Translations under genes and position numbers: made by a program
Origin: Okibacterium sp. HSC-33S16
GTDB lineage: Bacteria; Actinomycetota; Actinomycetes; Actinomycetales; Microbacteriaceae
Assembly (NCBI RefSeq): GCF_024171565.1
Contig: NZ_JALJZZ010000006.1
Span: 62,001-126,000 of the forward strand
Length of the DNA: 64,000 nucleotides
Direction of reading: 5' to 3'
Notes under the pieces: generated by a model
What the model saw: only the letters and a program-made list of their open reading frames with translations
Told to the model about the DNA's origin: nothing
Database searches by the model: none
In this document: piece by piece, positions 45,745 through 54,553 of the stretch
How positions within the stretch are numbered: the stretch's first letter is position 1
Layout: the number at the start of each line of letters is the position of its first letter

Positions 45745-47157
45745 ATGAGTACGGACACTCGACGCGCGGCAGGATCGGACGACGCGGTAAAAAAGGGGCT
45801 GACCTCTTTTCTCGCTGCACCGCCACCCGGGCCGCGTCTCGACGATGCGACGATCGCGAAGCGCTACCCGCGACTCCGCCTTCAGGTCTTCATCGGAATC
45901 TTCATCGGCTACGCCGCCTACTATCTGATTCGAAACAACGTCCCGTTGGTATCCACGATCCTCAAGGACGAACACGGGTTTAGCGTTGTCGGTTTGGGCG
46001 TCATCACAAACGGGGTGCTCCTGGCATACGGGTTCAGCAAATTCTTCAGCGCCATCGTGAGCGACCGAAGCAACGCCCGCTGGTTCTTGCCGATCGGGCT
46101 CGTGCTGTCCGCATTCGCGAACCTCTTCATCGCTTTCGTTCCTGCCGTTGGGGCGTCCGTCGCTTTCTTTGCAATCGTCATGATTGTCAACGGATTCTTC
46201 CAGGGAATGGGCTGGCCGCCAAGCGGACGTACCTTGGTCCACTGGTTCTCGACGTCGGAGCGCGGTGGAAAGACCGCCATTTGGAACGTCGCCCACAACG
46301 TTGGTGGAGCAGGAGCCGGTGGCCTCGCCGGTCTCGCGCTGGCTTGGTTCGGAGGATGGCAGAGCGCGTTCTGGTTCCCGGCAGTTGTCTGTCTCATTAT
46401 CGCGGTGATCGCGTTCATCCTTCTCCGTGACACTCCCGAGTCGGAGGGATTACCGCCCATCGAGGAGTACCGCAACGACCCCGCTCCCGTGGAGGCGGAT
46501 CACAGCGACGAAGGTGCATCCACATGGCAGACCGTTCGCAAATATGTGATCACCAACGGTACGATGGTCAACCTCGCGCTGGCGAACGTCTTCATCTACA
46601 CCCTTCGATATGGCGTCCTCGTGTGGGCTCCCGTCTACCTCGCCGAGGTGCGTGGTGCCAGCCTTGGTGAAGGCATCGCCGGTTTCTCCCTCTTCGAACT
46701 CGCTGGAATTCCTGGCACCCTGCTTTGCGGCTACATCAGCGACAAAGTGTTTAAGGGCAAGCGATCGCCGACAGGAATCCTCTTCATGGCCGCGGTCGGT
46801 GTGGCCGTTGCCGTGTACTGGCTCTCGCCCGTTGAAGGCCCGTTGTGGGTGTCGCTCGCGGCGCTTGTCGCTATCGGCGGCCTGATCTACGGACCGGTGA
46901 TGCTCATCGGCCTGCAGGCACTCGACCTGAGCCCGCGGAACGTCGCTGGTACGGCCGCTGGTTTCACCGGTTTGTTCGGATATGTGCTTGGCGCGACGCT
47001 GGCATCAACCGGAATCGGTCTCGCAGTGCACGCGTTCGGCTGGAACTGGACGTTCGCGCTGATTCTCGTGTGTGTCGTACTCGCAATCGTGCTGCTCGCG
47101 ATCGTCGGTCGAAAGGAACGTGCCCTTCGCGCCCGCCGACACGAGACTCAGGGGTAG
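45745..47157 (+). CDS. GlpT/UhpT-family organophosphate transporter
   Basis: 470 residues, 12 membrane segments. KRYPRLRLQVFIGIFIGYAAYYLIRNNV is the typical N-terminus of GlpT/UhpT antiporters. GMGWPPSGRTLVHWFSTSERG and WNVAHNVGGAGAGGLAG carry the conserved arginine and helix motifs of the phosphate-binding site. It most likely exchanges glycerol-3-phosphate for inorganic phosphate. GGAGGGGG lies just before ATG 45745. No glycerol genes are next to it. Confidence 0.88.
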   Translation: MSTDTRRAAGSDDAVKKGLTSFLAAPPPGPRLDDATIAKRYPRLRLQVFIGIFIGYAAYYLIRNNVPLVSTILKDEHGFSVVGLGVITNGVLLAYGFSKFFSAIVSDRSNARWFLPIGLVLSAFANLFIAFVPAVGASVAFFAIVMIVNGFFQGMGWPPSGRTLVHWFSTSERGGKTAIWNVAHNVGGAGAGGLAGLALAWFGGWQSAFWFPAVVCLIIAVIAFILLRDTPESEGLPPIEEYRNDPAPVEADHSDEGASTWQTVRKYVITNGTMVNLALANVFIYTLRYGVLVWAPVYLAEVRGASLGEGIAGFSLFELAGIPGTLLCGYISDKVFKGKRSPTGILFMAAVGVAVAVYWLSPVEGPLWVSLAALVAIGGLIYGPVMLIGLQALDLSPRNVAGTAAGFTGLFGYVLGATLASTGIGLAVHAFGWNWTFALILVCVVLAIVLLAIVGRKERALRARRHETQG

Positions 47158-47172
47158 CCGGGAGGACCGGAC

Positions 47173-47559
47173 CTAAAGCAGCGCTTTGGCCTTGAGAGCA
47201 GCAAACTCCTCGGGGGTGATCGATCCGGCAGCCAACAGTGACTGGGCTGTGGCGATGTGATTTGAAGGACTGGCCAGCGGGATGATGCGCGGACGATAGT
47301 CGTGGGGTTCGGAAACCGTCGCTTCGCCTCGAGGATTCCGGCCATTCATTCCGTTGCCCCGTACAACGAGGTAGGCGAGGACGGTGAGGAACGGCAGGAA
47401 CACCAGGCCAGCGACCCACACTGCTTTACTCCAGCCGTTCAGGGCCCGATCACCGAAAATATCCCCGAGCACCCTGATCAGAAGGAGGAGATAGGCGATC
47501 AGCAGATAGGCCCACACGAACCAAACGATGACGGCCCAGAAGGTGCTCCACCAGTTCAT
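47173..47559 (-). CDS. PLDc_N/SHOCT membrane protein, copy 1
   Basis: 128 residues. Two hydrophobic segments at the start (WWSTFWAVIVWFVWAYLLIAY and KAVWVAGLVFLPFLTVLAYLV) have the PLDc_N layout. A SHOCT tail follows, with TAQSLLAAGSITPEEFAALK near the C-terminus. SHOCT tails are small oligomerisation or sensing modules. Its paralogue lies at 52726-53109. Both carry the same upstream operator, so they probably respond together. ATG at 47559 is chosen because the longer frame lacks membrane character. Confidence 0.85.
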   Translation of the reverse strand: MNWWSTFWAVIVWFVWAYLLIAYLLLLIRVLGDIFGDRALNGWSKAVWVAGLVFLPFLTVLAYLVVRGNGMNGRNPRGEATVSEPHDYRPRIIPLASPSNHIATAQSLLAAGSITPEEFAALKAKALL

Positions 47560-47595
47560 TGCTGTCGGCTCCCTCCGCGATCCCCGGTGAGGCGA

Positions 47596-47640
47596 AACAT
47601 AATCGAGCGCTTCCGCTGTGCGATCACCCACGGTGGATGA
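47596..47640 (-). promoter_or_regulatory. Regulon site A with promoter for SHOCT copy 1
   Basis: Read on the minus strand, TCATCC-ACCGT-GGGTGA (47640-47624) is followed after 22 bases by TATGTT (47601-47596), a good -10. The same layout occurs at four other promoters in this cluster. Confidence 0.68.
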
Positions 47641-47753
47641 CATTTTCGAACGGCGTCTCGAGCCGTGGACGATCGCGGGGGCCAGTGCTAGTTTGCCGAC
47701 AGGCCGGGGACCACCAATCGCACCGCTGACGATGCGCGCTTGGGGATGAAACG

Positions 47754-48986
47754 ATGAATCTACGCTTCTGGGGTCGTCAAGACCGGGCGGAGGATCCTCA
47801 GAAACGAGCCATGCGGGACGCTGAAGCCGGTTCCTCCTCACCGTCGCCCCTTCCGCGGGCGACTGTGGTCCTCCTCAGCCTCGGCGGCGCTTCAGCCACG
47901 ATTTTCGGACTCTGGGCGATACAGCCGGTGGCCGCGCCGGTGGCTCTTGCGCTCGTGCTGAGTATCTGTGCGCATCCCGTGCGTGGGGCCCTCGAACGGA
48001 TCCGAGTGCCTCGCGGTGTCGCCACCGTGCTTGCCATCCTTCTTGTCGTCGCGTTACTCGCCGGTTTCGTCGCATCCTTGTTGATTGCGCTGACCCAGTT
48101 CACTACCCTCCTCCCGCAATTCACGCCGCAAATGGAGCAGATAGGTCAGGACATCGTCGCCTGGCTCGCGAGCGTCGGGGTCGGAGTTGAGTCTGCCCAG
48201 ACCATCATTGCTGGATTCGACCCAGCCAAACTCCTTGACCTCGCGGCTGGCCTGCTCGGTGGGATCACCGGAATCGTGTTCTCGCTCGTCGTCATCATTA
48301 CTTTGGTGATGCTGATGGCCATGGACGCGACATATCTTCCGCCGCTCTTCTCGGAGCTTCACAAGCGGCGACCGACTCTGGTCTCCGCGATGAACGGATT
48401 CGCCGTCAGCGTTCGCCGATATATGGTCGCCGCAACCGGCCTCGGTGTGCTGCAGAGCACGATGAACTTCATCGCCTTAGCCCTGCTCGGAGTTCCGGCC
48501 CCATTCCTGTGGGCGCTTCTGTCATTCATCTGCAGTTACATCCCCAATGTCGGTTACTTTCTCGCGATCATCCCGCCCACCGTCTTTGGTCTGCTCGTCG
48601 GCGGTTGGCCAATAGCGATCGCCGTCATCCTGATCTACGGCATCATCAACATGATCGTGCAGTCCATCGTTCAGCCCCTCCTGGTGAGCAACGTTGTCGC
48701 ATTGAACCAAACCATTACATTTGTCTCGGTCCTGTTCTGGACACCCGTCCTCGGGCCGGTCGGTGCGGTGTTGGCCGTGCCATTGACGTTGCTGGTCCGC
48801 GCCCTTCTACTCGACGCCGATCCCGATGCCGCCTGGTGGCGACCGCTGACGGGCGACATCGACGCGGCGAAGAGCGTTTTGAGAGCGAAGGACGCCGACA
48901 ACAGACGAAAGCGGGCTGCGCGGAGAAGTGCAGTGCGGGGCGAGCGGGAAGCCGCGGTCGAGGGCGCGCGTTTGGCGGATGAATAA
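47754..48986 (+). CDS. AI-2E family transporter
   Basis: 410 residues with about seven to eight membrane segments, the AI-2E (PF01594) layout. Typical parts are ALVLSICAHPVRGALERIRVPRGVATVLAI, the periplasmic helical region around residues 110-165, and PFLWALLSFICSYIPNVGYFLAIIPP near 250, ending in FVSVLFWTPVLGPVGAVLAVPLT. Members are often proton- or ion-coupled exporters with uncertain cargo. The charged C-terminal 35 residues are cytoplasmic. ATG at 47754. It faces the LuxR gene end to end. Confidence 0.9.
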   Translation: MNLRFWGRQDRAEDPQKRAMRDAEAGSSSPSPLPRATVVLLSLGGASATIFGLWAIQPVAAPVALALVLSICAHPVRGALERIRVPRGVATVLAILLVVALLAGFVASLLIALTQFTTLLPQFTPQMEQIGQDIVAWLASVGVGVESAQTIIAGFDPAKLLDLAAGLLGGITGIVFSLVVIITLVMLMAMDATYLPPLFSELHKRRPTLVSAMNGFAVSVRRYMVAATGLGVLQSTMNFIALALLGVPAPFLWALLSFICSYIPNVGYFLAIIPPTVFGLLVGGWPIAIAVILIYGIINMIVQSIVQPLLVSNVVALNQTITFVSVLFWTPVLGPVGAVLAVPLTLLVRALLLDADPDAAWWRPLTGDIDAAKSVLRAKDADNRRKRAARRSAVRGEREAAVEGARLADE

Positions 48987-49000
48987 TGCTCTGGTTGGAG

Positions 49001-51460
49001 CTAGAGCAGTCCGACTTCGCGAGCGCGGTCGATGGCTCCATCGCGTGTCGTCGCACCCAGCTTGCGATAAATATGCGCCATATGCGTTTTTATGGTGTTT
49101 ACCGACACGTAGAAACGCCGCGCGAGTTCAACGTTGGTGAACCGAGTCGGGAAGTAGACGAGAAGTTCCAGTTCGCGCTCCGTCAGCGGTTCGGACAGAC
49201 CGAGAGCGGGCAACTGCGACGTCTCTTCACCTGCGCGGCTCCGGATCAGGTCACTGAATGCGGCCTGGGGTCCGGAGATCATGGAAAGCCGCTGCAAAAT
49301 GAGCGGACCAGCCTGAACGAACACCTCCACAAAACCGTGGATCTCAGCAACCTGCAGCGCGGCCGCAAGTTCTCGTAGGGCTTCCTCAGGCAACTCGTCG
49401 ACGGCTGCCAGGCGAGCCCTGAGAATGTGATTCTGGACGACCGACAGAGGTGTCGAGACGTGAACCAACTGTTGCCAGGTTTCCACGATCTCTCGCGCGG
49501 GACCGGTGTCGCCGAGGGTGATCGATGCTGCTGCTCGTTCAAAGAGCACTGTTGGAACGAGCTTGGGATCATCAGATACGAGCACTTCGGTATCGGTCCT
49601 GACAGTCTGTGGAGCGGCAGCCAAGGGATGATGCGTGCCGCGAGCATCGCTGGTGGTTGCGGGTGAGCTGTGAGCTGATTCTTCGCTTCCGGACGGTTCG
49701 GCACCCGGATCGGCCTCGGGTTCCAACGAGGTGAGGACGGACGCCAGATAGGCGTCTGCGATGGCGGGGTGGGCGAGCATCCCGGCATCCCGTGCTGTCT
49801 CTAAGGCGTCTCGCATGAGTTTGTCCGCGCGGGTCACGTTTCTGCTCCACGCTTCCACGAGAGACAGAGCGCTGAGTGCGCTTACTCGTTCGACGACATC
49901 TGACCCCGAAGCCACGAGGGCACGCGACAACCACTTCCGTGCCTCCGTCGTATTTCCGGCGAGGAAGAACGCACGACCCCCTGATACGAGTGCCTGGGCT
50001 AATTCCGGGGACGTTGCTCGGCGAACGTCTCCACGCTGCGCGAGGGCGCCAACTTTGCGACGGGCTTCATCGCTGGAGATATCCGGGCGCGCTCGCCATA
50101 ACACCTGCGCCGCGACGAATCCCCATCCCCGGCGCGGTGCCGCAGACGCAGTCACGTTTCGCTCTGGTTCCGCAGCGGGCGCTGGAAAAGCGGCAGATTC
50201 ATCTCCCCACGCATGCCGAACACCGGCGAAGAGCTCTTCATTTATTTGGGCGGTTCGCACCAGATTGCGAGCGGTGGGCACGGGCGAGTGAACCGGGGCC
50301 CCCACTCCAGTGGCCGCATCGTCAGCGGCGGACGCCAGCATGGTCTCCATCGCACCGTCGCGGGCTTGTGCTCTCAAGAGATAGTCGAGAGCCTTCTTCA
50401 CCCGGCTTCGACTCAGGTGCCAGTCGGCCGCTGCGGTAAGGATCTGGAGCTCGGCCGCGGGGTTTTCGGCGCGGAGCCGGGATCGAAGAAGTTCTGAGAA
50501 GAGATGGTGAAAGCGGAACCACTGGCGCTGGGCATCCAACGGGATAAGAAACATGCACTCCCGCTCCAACTCCTCAAGTGTTTGCTGGGCGTTGTGTGAA
50601 CCGACCGCGGCTTCAACGAGACCGGCACACATGTCATCGAGTACTGACATCTCCAACAACAGCTGTCTGCGGTCAGCAGGAAGGCCAGAAATCACTTCCT
50701 CGCCCAAGTAGTCGGCTACAAGCCGGTCGCTTCCGCTGAATTCGGCGATGAACGACTCAGCGTCCGGTTCGTTCCTCAGATGTAGCCCGGCGAGTTGTAA
50801 CCCCGCCGCCCACCCTTCGGTCCGGTCACACAGCTTGTGAACCTGTGAAGGCGTGAACGCGTGGCCAACGATGTTTTCGAGGAGTGCAGCTGACTCGGAT
50901 TCGTTGAACGCAAGTTGGGCCGGTCGAAGTTCGAGAAGTTCATCATTCAGGCGGTGGCGACTGAGCGCGATCGGTGGATCGACCCGAGACGCGATGACGA
51001 CATGAACGGTACGAGGCACACGCTCGATGAGCTTGCCCAGGTCAGCAACAAGAGCAACGTTTGTGAAGCGATGTACATCCTCGAGGAGAAGGACGGTTTC
51101 CGGGCCGCCCTCGAGAGCCGCTGCCAAGCCGGTGATCAGAGCCTGCCCAAGTCCCTCCCCGTCGCGGGAAATGGATCTTGTTGCTCGTGCGCTGGAAGGG
51201 TGAGAAAAGGTCAGGGCTGTGATGAGGCGACGTGTGAAGTGAGCCGGGTCGTCATCGGCCGAGTCGATGGAGAGATGGGTAAAGTTCAGGTCGCTGTGCG
51301 TCGCAATCCATTGCCGTAAGAGAGTCGTCTTACCGGCACCAGCAGGTGCAGCGACCAAGGTGAGACGCCGCCCCAATGCTCCATCAAGAGCAGCGAGAAG
51401 CGCTGGTCGCTCGACGAGAGGTTTTCCTGCAAGGGGCTGGCTGGAAGCGCCCATGGCCAC
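49001..51460 (-). CDS. MalT-like LuxR-family regulator
   Basis: 819 residues, a large STAND-type LuxR regulator. The P-loop is TLVAAPAGAGKTTLLRQW near residue 40, VLLLEDVHRF is the Walker B region, and a helical-repeat sensor core fills residues about 350-740. The C-terminal LuxR helix-turn-helix is LTERELELLVYFPTRFTNVELARRFYVSVNTIKTHMAHIYRKL. Such proteins oligomerise on ATP and inducer binding and activate promoters, mostly next to the -35. Five matching inverted repeats at that place in this cluster make it the best candidate activator. A second ATG at 51454 is an alternative start. Confidence 0.9.
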   Translation of the reverse strand: MAMGASSQPLAGKPLVERPALLAALDGALGRRLTLVAAPAGAGKTTLLRQWIATHSDLNFTHLSIDSADDDPAHFTRRLITALTFSHPSSARATRSISRDGEGLGQALITGLAAALEGGPETVLLLEDVHRFTNVALVADLGKLIERVPRTVHVVIASRVDPPIALSRHRLNDELLELRPAQLAFNESESAALLENIVGHAFTPSQVHKLCDRTEGWAAGLQLAGLHLRNEPDAESFIAEFSGSDRLVADYLGEEVISGLPADRRQLLLEMSVLDDMCAGLVEAAVGSHNAQQTLEELERECMFLIPLDAQRQWFRFHHLFSELLRSRLRAENPAAELQILTAAADWHLSRSRVKKALDYLLRAQARDGAMETMLASAADDAATGVGAPVHSPVPTARNLVRTAQINEELFAGVRHAWGDESAAFPAPAAEPERNVTASAAPRRGWGFVAAQVLWRARPDISSDEARRKVGALAQRGDVRRATSPELAQALVSGGRAFFLAGNTTEARKWLSRALVASGSDVVERVSALSALSLVEAWSRNVTRADKLMRDALETARDAGMLAHPAIADAYLASVLTSLEPEADPGAEPSGSEESAHSSPATTSDARGTHHPLAAAPQTVRTDTEVLVSDDPKLVPTVLFERAAASITLGDTGPAREIVETWQQLVHVSTPLSVVQNHILRARLAAVDELPEEALRELAAALQVAEIHGFVEVFVQAGPLILQRLSMISGPQAAFSDLIRSRAGEETSQLPALGLSEPLTERELELLVYFPTRFTNVELARRFYVSVNTIKTHMAHIYRKLGATTRDGAIDRAREVGLL

Positions 51461-51529
51461 TCCGTTCCACGGTCAGTGTGGCACATCTGACTTTGGTGGC
51501 CAAGGGGAGTGGTCATCTGAGGAAATCCT

Positions 51530-51574
51530 TCATCCTCCGCGGATGATGCTTCCAGTCAGAGTTGTACTCAGAAT
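51530..51574 (+). promoter_or_regulatory. Regulon site B with promoter for the 71-residue protein
   Basis: TCATCC-TCCGC-GGATGA (51530-51546), a perfect inverted repeat, is followed after 22 bases by CAGAAT (51569-51574). The gene starts 25 bases later at 51600. Confidence 0.68.
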
Positions 51575-51599
51575 GTGGATTGTGTGAGAGGACTCGGCC

Positions 51600-51815
51600 G
51601 TGACCAGCGAACCATTCGAAATCGTGATCAAGGGCACGTTGAGTGACCCGGTCGCGGAGCTCATCGACGGATTCCGGATTAGCAAGGTCGATCACGGCGA
51701 GACCCATTTAGTCGGAGCGCTGCCGGACCAGGCGAAGCTGCAGGGAATTCTGGCTCTCTTTGGGAATCTCAACATTGAACTGGTGTCAGTCAATCGAGCG
51801 ACGAGGAGAAAATGA
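51600..51815 (+). CDS. Small conserved-looking protein, ACT-like layout
   Basis: 71 residues. The order strand (FEIVIKGTL), helix (VAELIDGF), strand (RISKVDHGETHLVGAL), helix (QAKLQGILALFGNLN), strand (IELVSVNRA) resembles a small ferredoxin-like or ACT-type fold. It starts at GTG 51600 behind GAGAGGA. It has its own regulon operator and meets the channel gene end to end ten bases later. The function is unknown; a ligand-sensing or adaptor role would be a guess. Confidence 0.72.
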   Translation: MTSEPFEIVIKGTLSDPVAELIDGFRISKVDHGETHLVGALPDQAKLQGILALFGNLNIELVSVNRATRRK

Positions 51816-51824
51816 TGTTTGTGG

Positions 51825-52529
51825 TCAGCGACGCTGCGGTTGCCAACCCGATACAACTCGAGCGACCGCGATGACAAGAAAGAGCTGACCGGCGATCGCT
51901 TCGGCAATGGCGACGCTCTGGACGGCTGATCCACTCGGGACGAGATTTCCGTATCCCGTCGTCGTCAGTGTCGTGAATGAGAAGAAGAGTTGGCTGGTCA
52001 GCGAGTCGTCATTCGCGTTCTCGAAAAGGGGCGTGGCAGTCGTGAGACCGATCAGGTTATAGACAAAGGTGAAGAACATCCCGACCATCACGTAGGCAGC
52101 TATCGACGCAAGAAGAGTCTGGCCGTCGACAAGCACTTTCCTTCCCTGGTGAGCGATGATCGCGATCGGTGCGCCAAGATACGCCAACATGGATGCCGAC
52201 GAGAGCACGATATCGAGCACACGGCCCTCGAGCGCAGCCAGTTGAACGATACCGGCGGCGGTTCCGGTCACAGCGAGGACAACCCAGCCAACCTGACGCA
52301 CTCCCGCGTTGACGCGAGCCACCCACAGGGTCGCTGCGACGGTAGCGAGTTGGACCAGAAGAACCACGGCGCTCGGGTCTGGTGAGGTCTGAGCGGCGCA
52401 CATCAGGTACGAAACCGTGAGCAGTGTCAGGACAAGCCAGTAGCCGGATCGCCAACTCGAGGGATGCCGGCCGACCGGGTGGGCCGTCGATGCCAGAGAT
52501 TCGGCCTTCGTGCGGCGGGGCTTGGTCAT
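51825..52529 (-). CDS. Potassium-type ion channel
   Basis: 234 residues. About six hydrophobic segments end in a pore module: LLASIAAYVMVGMFFTFVYNLIGL, the selectivity filter TTLTTTGYGNLVPSG, and the final helix IAEAIAGQLFLVIAVARVVSGW. TTGYGN is the potassium-channel filter. No voltage-sensor arginine ladder or RCK domain is present, so gating is unknown. I chose ATG at 52529; a GTG at 52538 is also in frame but lies inside the ribosome binding site GGAGG. It carries regulon site E upstream. Confidence 0.87.
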   Translation of the reverse strand: MTKPRRTKAESLASTAHPVGRHPSSWRSGYWLVLTLLTVSYLMCAAQTSPDPSAVVLLVQLATVAATLWVARVNAGVRQVGWVVLAVTGTAAGIVQLAALEGRVLDIVLSSASMLAYLGAPIAIIAHQGRKVLVDGQTLLASIAAYVMVGMFFTFVYNLIGLTTATPLFENANDDSLTSQLFFSFTTLTTTGYGNLVPSGSAVQSVAIAEAIAGQLFLVIAVARVVSGWQPQRR

Positions 52530-52565
52530 TGCCTCCACCCTCTACGTCACTTCCAGATCCCCGGA

Positions 52566-52610
52566 ACGCTACGGCAATGGCTGACAAACGGCGTCATCCG
52601 CTCGGGGTGA
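52566..52610 (-). promoter_or_regulatory. Regulon site E with promoter for the ion channel
   Basis: On the minus strand TCACCC-CGAGC-GGATGA (52610-52594) is followed after 22 bases by TAGCGT (52571-52566). It is only 21 bases from site C, which points the other way. Confidence 0.66.
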
Positions 52611-52631
52611 CCGTGGGTCAGGCGAGAGCCT

Positions 52632-52676
52632 TCATCCTTCCCGGGTGATGCCCGGTCGGTGATGCCTCACTAGATT
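52632..52676 (+). promoter_or_regulatory. Regulon site C with promoter for SHOCT copy 2
   Basis: TCATCC-TTCCC-GGGTGA (52632-52648) is followed after 22 bases by TAGATT (52671-52676). The gene starts at 52726 behind GAAAGG. Confidence 0.68.
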
Positions 52677-52725
52677 CAGGCGATCGGCACATTGCCCGAT
52701 AACCGTCCGTGAAAGGTCGCCCGAA

Positions 52726-53109
52726 ATGAACTTCTGGGATTTCATCCTTTTCGTTTTCTGGAGCTATGTCTTCTTTTCGTACCTCATGGTTCTTTTCGGA
52801 ATCATTGGGGATATTTTCCGGGACACCAGTCTCAACGGCGGTCTCAAAGCTGTGTGGGTGATCTTCCTTGTGTTCGTGCCGTTCCTTACCGCACTCGTCT
52901 ATCTCATCGCCCGCGGCAAGGGCATGAGCGAGCGACAGCAAGCTGCCGTTCGACAGGCACGGTCACAGACCGACCAGTACATTCGATCGGTCGCAGGGAG
53001 CTCACCAGCCGAAGAGATCGCGAAAGCAAAGACGCTGCTTGATTCGGGGGCGATTAGCCAGGGTGAGTTCGACGGCTTGAAAGGCCAAGCGCTCAAGGTT
53101 GCGGCCTAA
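52726..53109 (+). CDS. PLDc_N/SHOCT membrane protein, copy 2
   Basis: 127 residues, paralogue of the gene at 47173-47559. Both share the order WDFIL..F..W, IIGDIFRDTSLNGGLKAVWVIFLVFVPFLTALVYLI (compare VLGDIFGDRALNGWSKAVWV) and the SHOCT tail AKTLLDSGAISQGEFDGLK. Its loop between membrane and SHOCT parts is longer in glutamine and arginine. The 3' end overlaps the HerA-like gene tail to tail by 17 bases. GAAAGG precedes ATG 52726. Confidence 0.87.
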   Translation: MNFWDFILFVFWSYVFFSYLMVLFGIIGDIFRDTSLNGGLKAVWVIFLVFVPFLTALVYLIARGKGMSERQQAAVRQARSQTDQYIRSVAGSSPAEEIAKAKTLLDSGAISQGEFDGLKGQALKVAA

Positions 53110-54553
53110 GACGCACCGGGACGCGGACATCCGCGCCGCCCTCCTCCAGCAACCGCTCGCCCATCTTCACCATCGTCGGGGTCGCCGTGAAGCCGCCAGC
53201 GAACAACGCTTCACCCTGCCGGAACTGCGACGCACGCGTGAGCATGTTGCCCGGCACAAAACCGAAGATTGTGCCCAGCTCGTCGAGATCAACGGGTGAC
53301 GTCATCTTCATCAGCGCAAGGTTGTCGCACTGCGAGATGATGCTCGGATCGATTCGGGACGGGCGCTGTGTGGAGAGCAAAAGCCACAGTCCGAACTTGC
53401 GGCCCTCTGCCGCGATCTGGATAAGCCGTTCTCGAACGGCGTCATGCAGGGGACTGTGCTGGTCAGGTGAACCCAGGTTGTGCGCTTCATCAATCACGAT
53501 GAGCAGCGGCCGGCGTCGTTCCCGGCGCGCCCAGAGGTCGTCGAGAACAGCCATGGCGACAACGAGTGGCTCGTCGGGTGTATCAAATCCACCGAGGTCG
53601 AGCACCGTTGCGTCTGGTCGTGTGTCCAGAATGTCCGTCACCGCTTCGAACTCCCGCGCCCAGACGGCCCAGTCGACGAGTCCCAGGTTTTCGATGCGGG
53701 ACGCGAGCGCGAGAGCAGCTGCTGTTCCGCGCTGGCGAAGCGTTGGAACGACCTCTTCTCCTGTCACCGAACCTACGACTTCCTGGAGATGGATGAGCTC
53801 GTTGTATTCGTCGCGGTCGGTCACCGGATCGAGGTGCATGACTGCAGCTTTCGCTCGAAGCGGGAGATCAACAAACCTGACCCGGAGAGAGTCGGGATCG
53901 GGCGATGCGGGGCGAAGAATTCGGATGTTACGGCTCAAAAGTGAGCGTATGGCATCCGTTTCTCTCGTCTCTTTCGCTTCCCGAAGCCGAGTGAAGTCAC
54001 CATTGGGGTCGAAAATCACCATCGGAAGCGATGTGTGCAAGAGCAGTTGTTCAAGCACGACTCCGAGAGCGTATGTCTTGCCCGAGCCGCTCTGGCCGCA
54101 CCAAAAGGTGTGGCGATTGAACCGATGGGGAAGCAGGTGTGCAGGCACGTCAGTTGATGAAAGGGAGGTTCCGATGTCAAGAAGGTCACCACTTCCGCTG
54201 TACAGGGAATTGATCTCGACGGGCTCGGCGGGCTGGATCTGCGCAGAGATAAACGGGAGTGAGCGGCGCGAATCGAGGGTTCTGGTGTCCTCTGAGATGA
54301 GCCCCAGAATCCTCCCCGTACCGTGCATGTCGCCGCCCATGGAGAAGGTGACGTCCTCGACTTGGCCGAGTTCTCGCATCCCGCCCTCGAGACGCACGGT
54401 GACGAAGCCGCCCGGCTCGAAGAACGACCGAAGTGGCCCGGTGAAGTGAAAGTATCGGCCGTCGAGTGAGACCGCAGTGGTGTCGCGAGGGACAAGCTCA
54501 GGGTCGTACATGGCTGGGACCAGAGTCGCTTGCGAGTGCTTCAGGCGTGGCAT
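53093..54553 (-). CDS. HerA-like (DUF87) ATP-binding protein
   Basis: 486 residues counting from ATG 54553; ATG 54511 (residue 15) is the alternative and would reduce the overlap with the ClC-type gene. An N-terminal HAS-barrel (to about 110) precedes the ATPase: Walker A FWCGQSGSGKTYAL (153-160) and Walker B LLIVIDEAHNLGS. LLLSTQRPSRIDPSIISQCDNLALMKM is the typical motif-III and arginine-finger region of HerA. Related hexamers translocate DNA with NurA, but no NurA, SIR2 or DUF4297 partner is beside it. It overlaps the end of the ClC-type gene, so they are cotranscribed. Confidence 0.87.
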   Translation of the reverse strand: MPRLKHSQATLVPAMYDPELVPRDTTAVSLDGRYFHFTGPLRSFFEPGGFVTVRLEGGMRELGQVEDVTFSMGGDMHGTGRILGLISEDTRTLDSRRSLPFISAQIQPAEPVEINSLYSGSGDLLDIGTSLSSTDVPAHLLPHRFNRHTFWCGQSGSGKTYALGVVLEQLLLHTSLPMVIFDPNGDFTRLREAKETRETDAIRSLLSRNIRILRPASPDPDSLRVRFVDLPLRAKAAVMHLDPVTDRDEYNELIHLQEVVGSVTGEEVVPTLRQRGTAAALALASRIENLGLVDWAVWAREFEAVTDILDTRPDATVLDLGGFDTPDEPLVVAMAVLDDLWARRERRRPLLIVIDEAHNLGSPDQHSPLHDAVRERLIQIAAEGRKFGLWLLLSTQRPSRIDPSIISQCDNLALMKMTSPVDLDELGTIFGFVPGNMLTRASQFRQGEALFAGGFTATPTMVKMGERLLEEGGADVRVPVRLRPQP

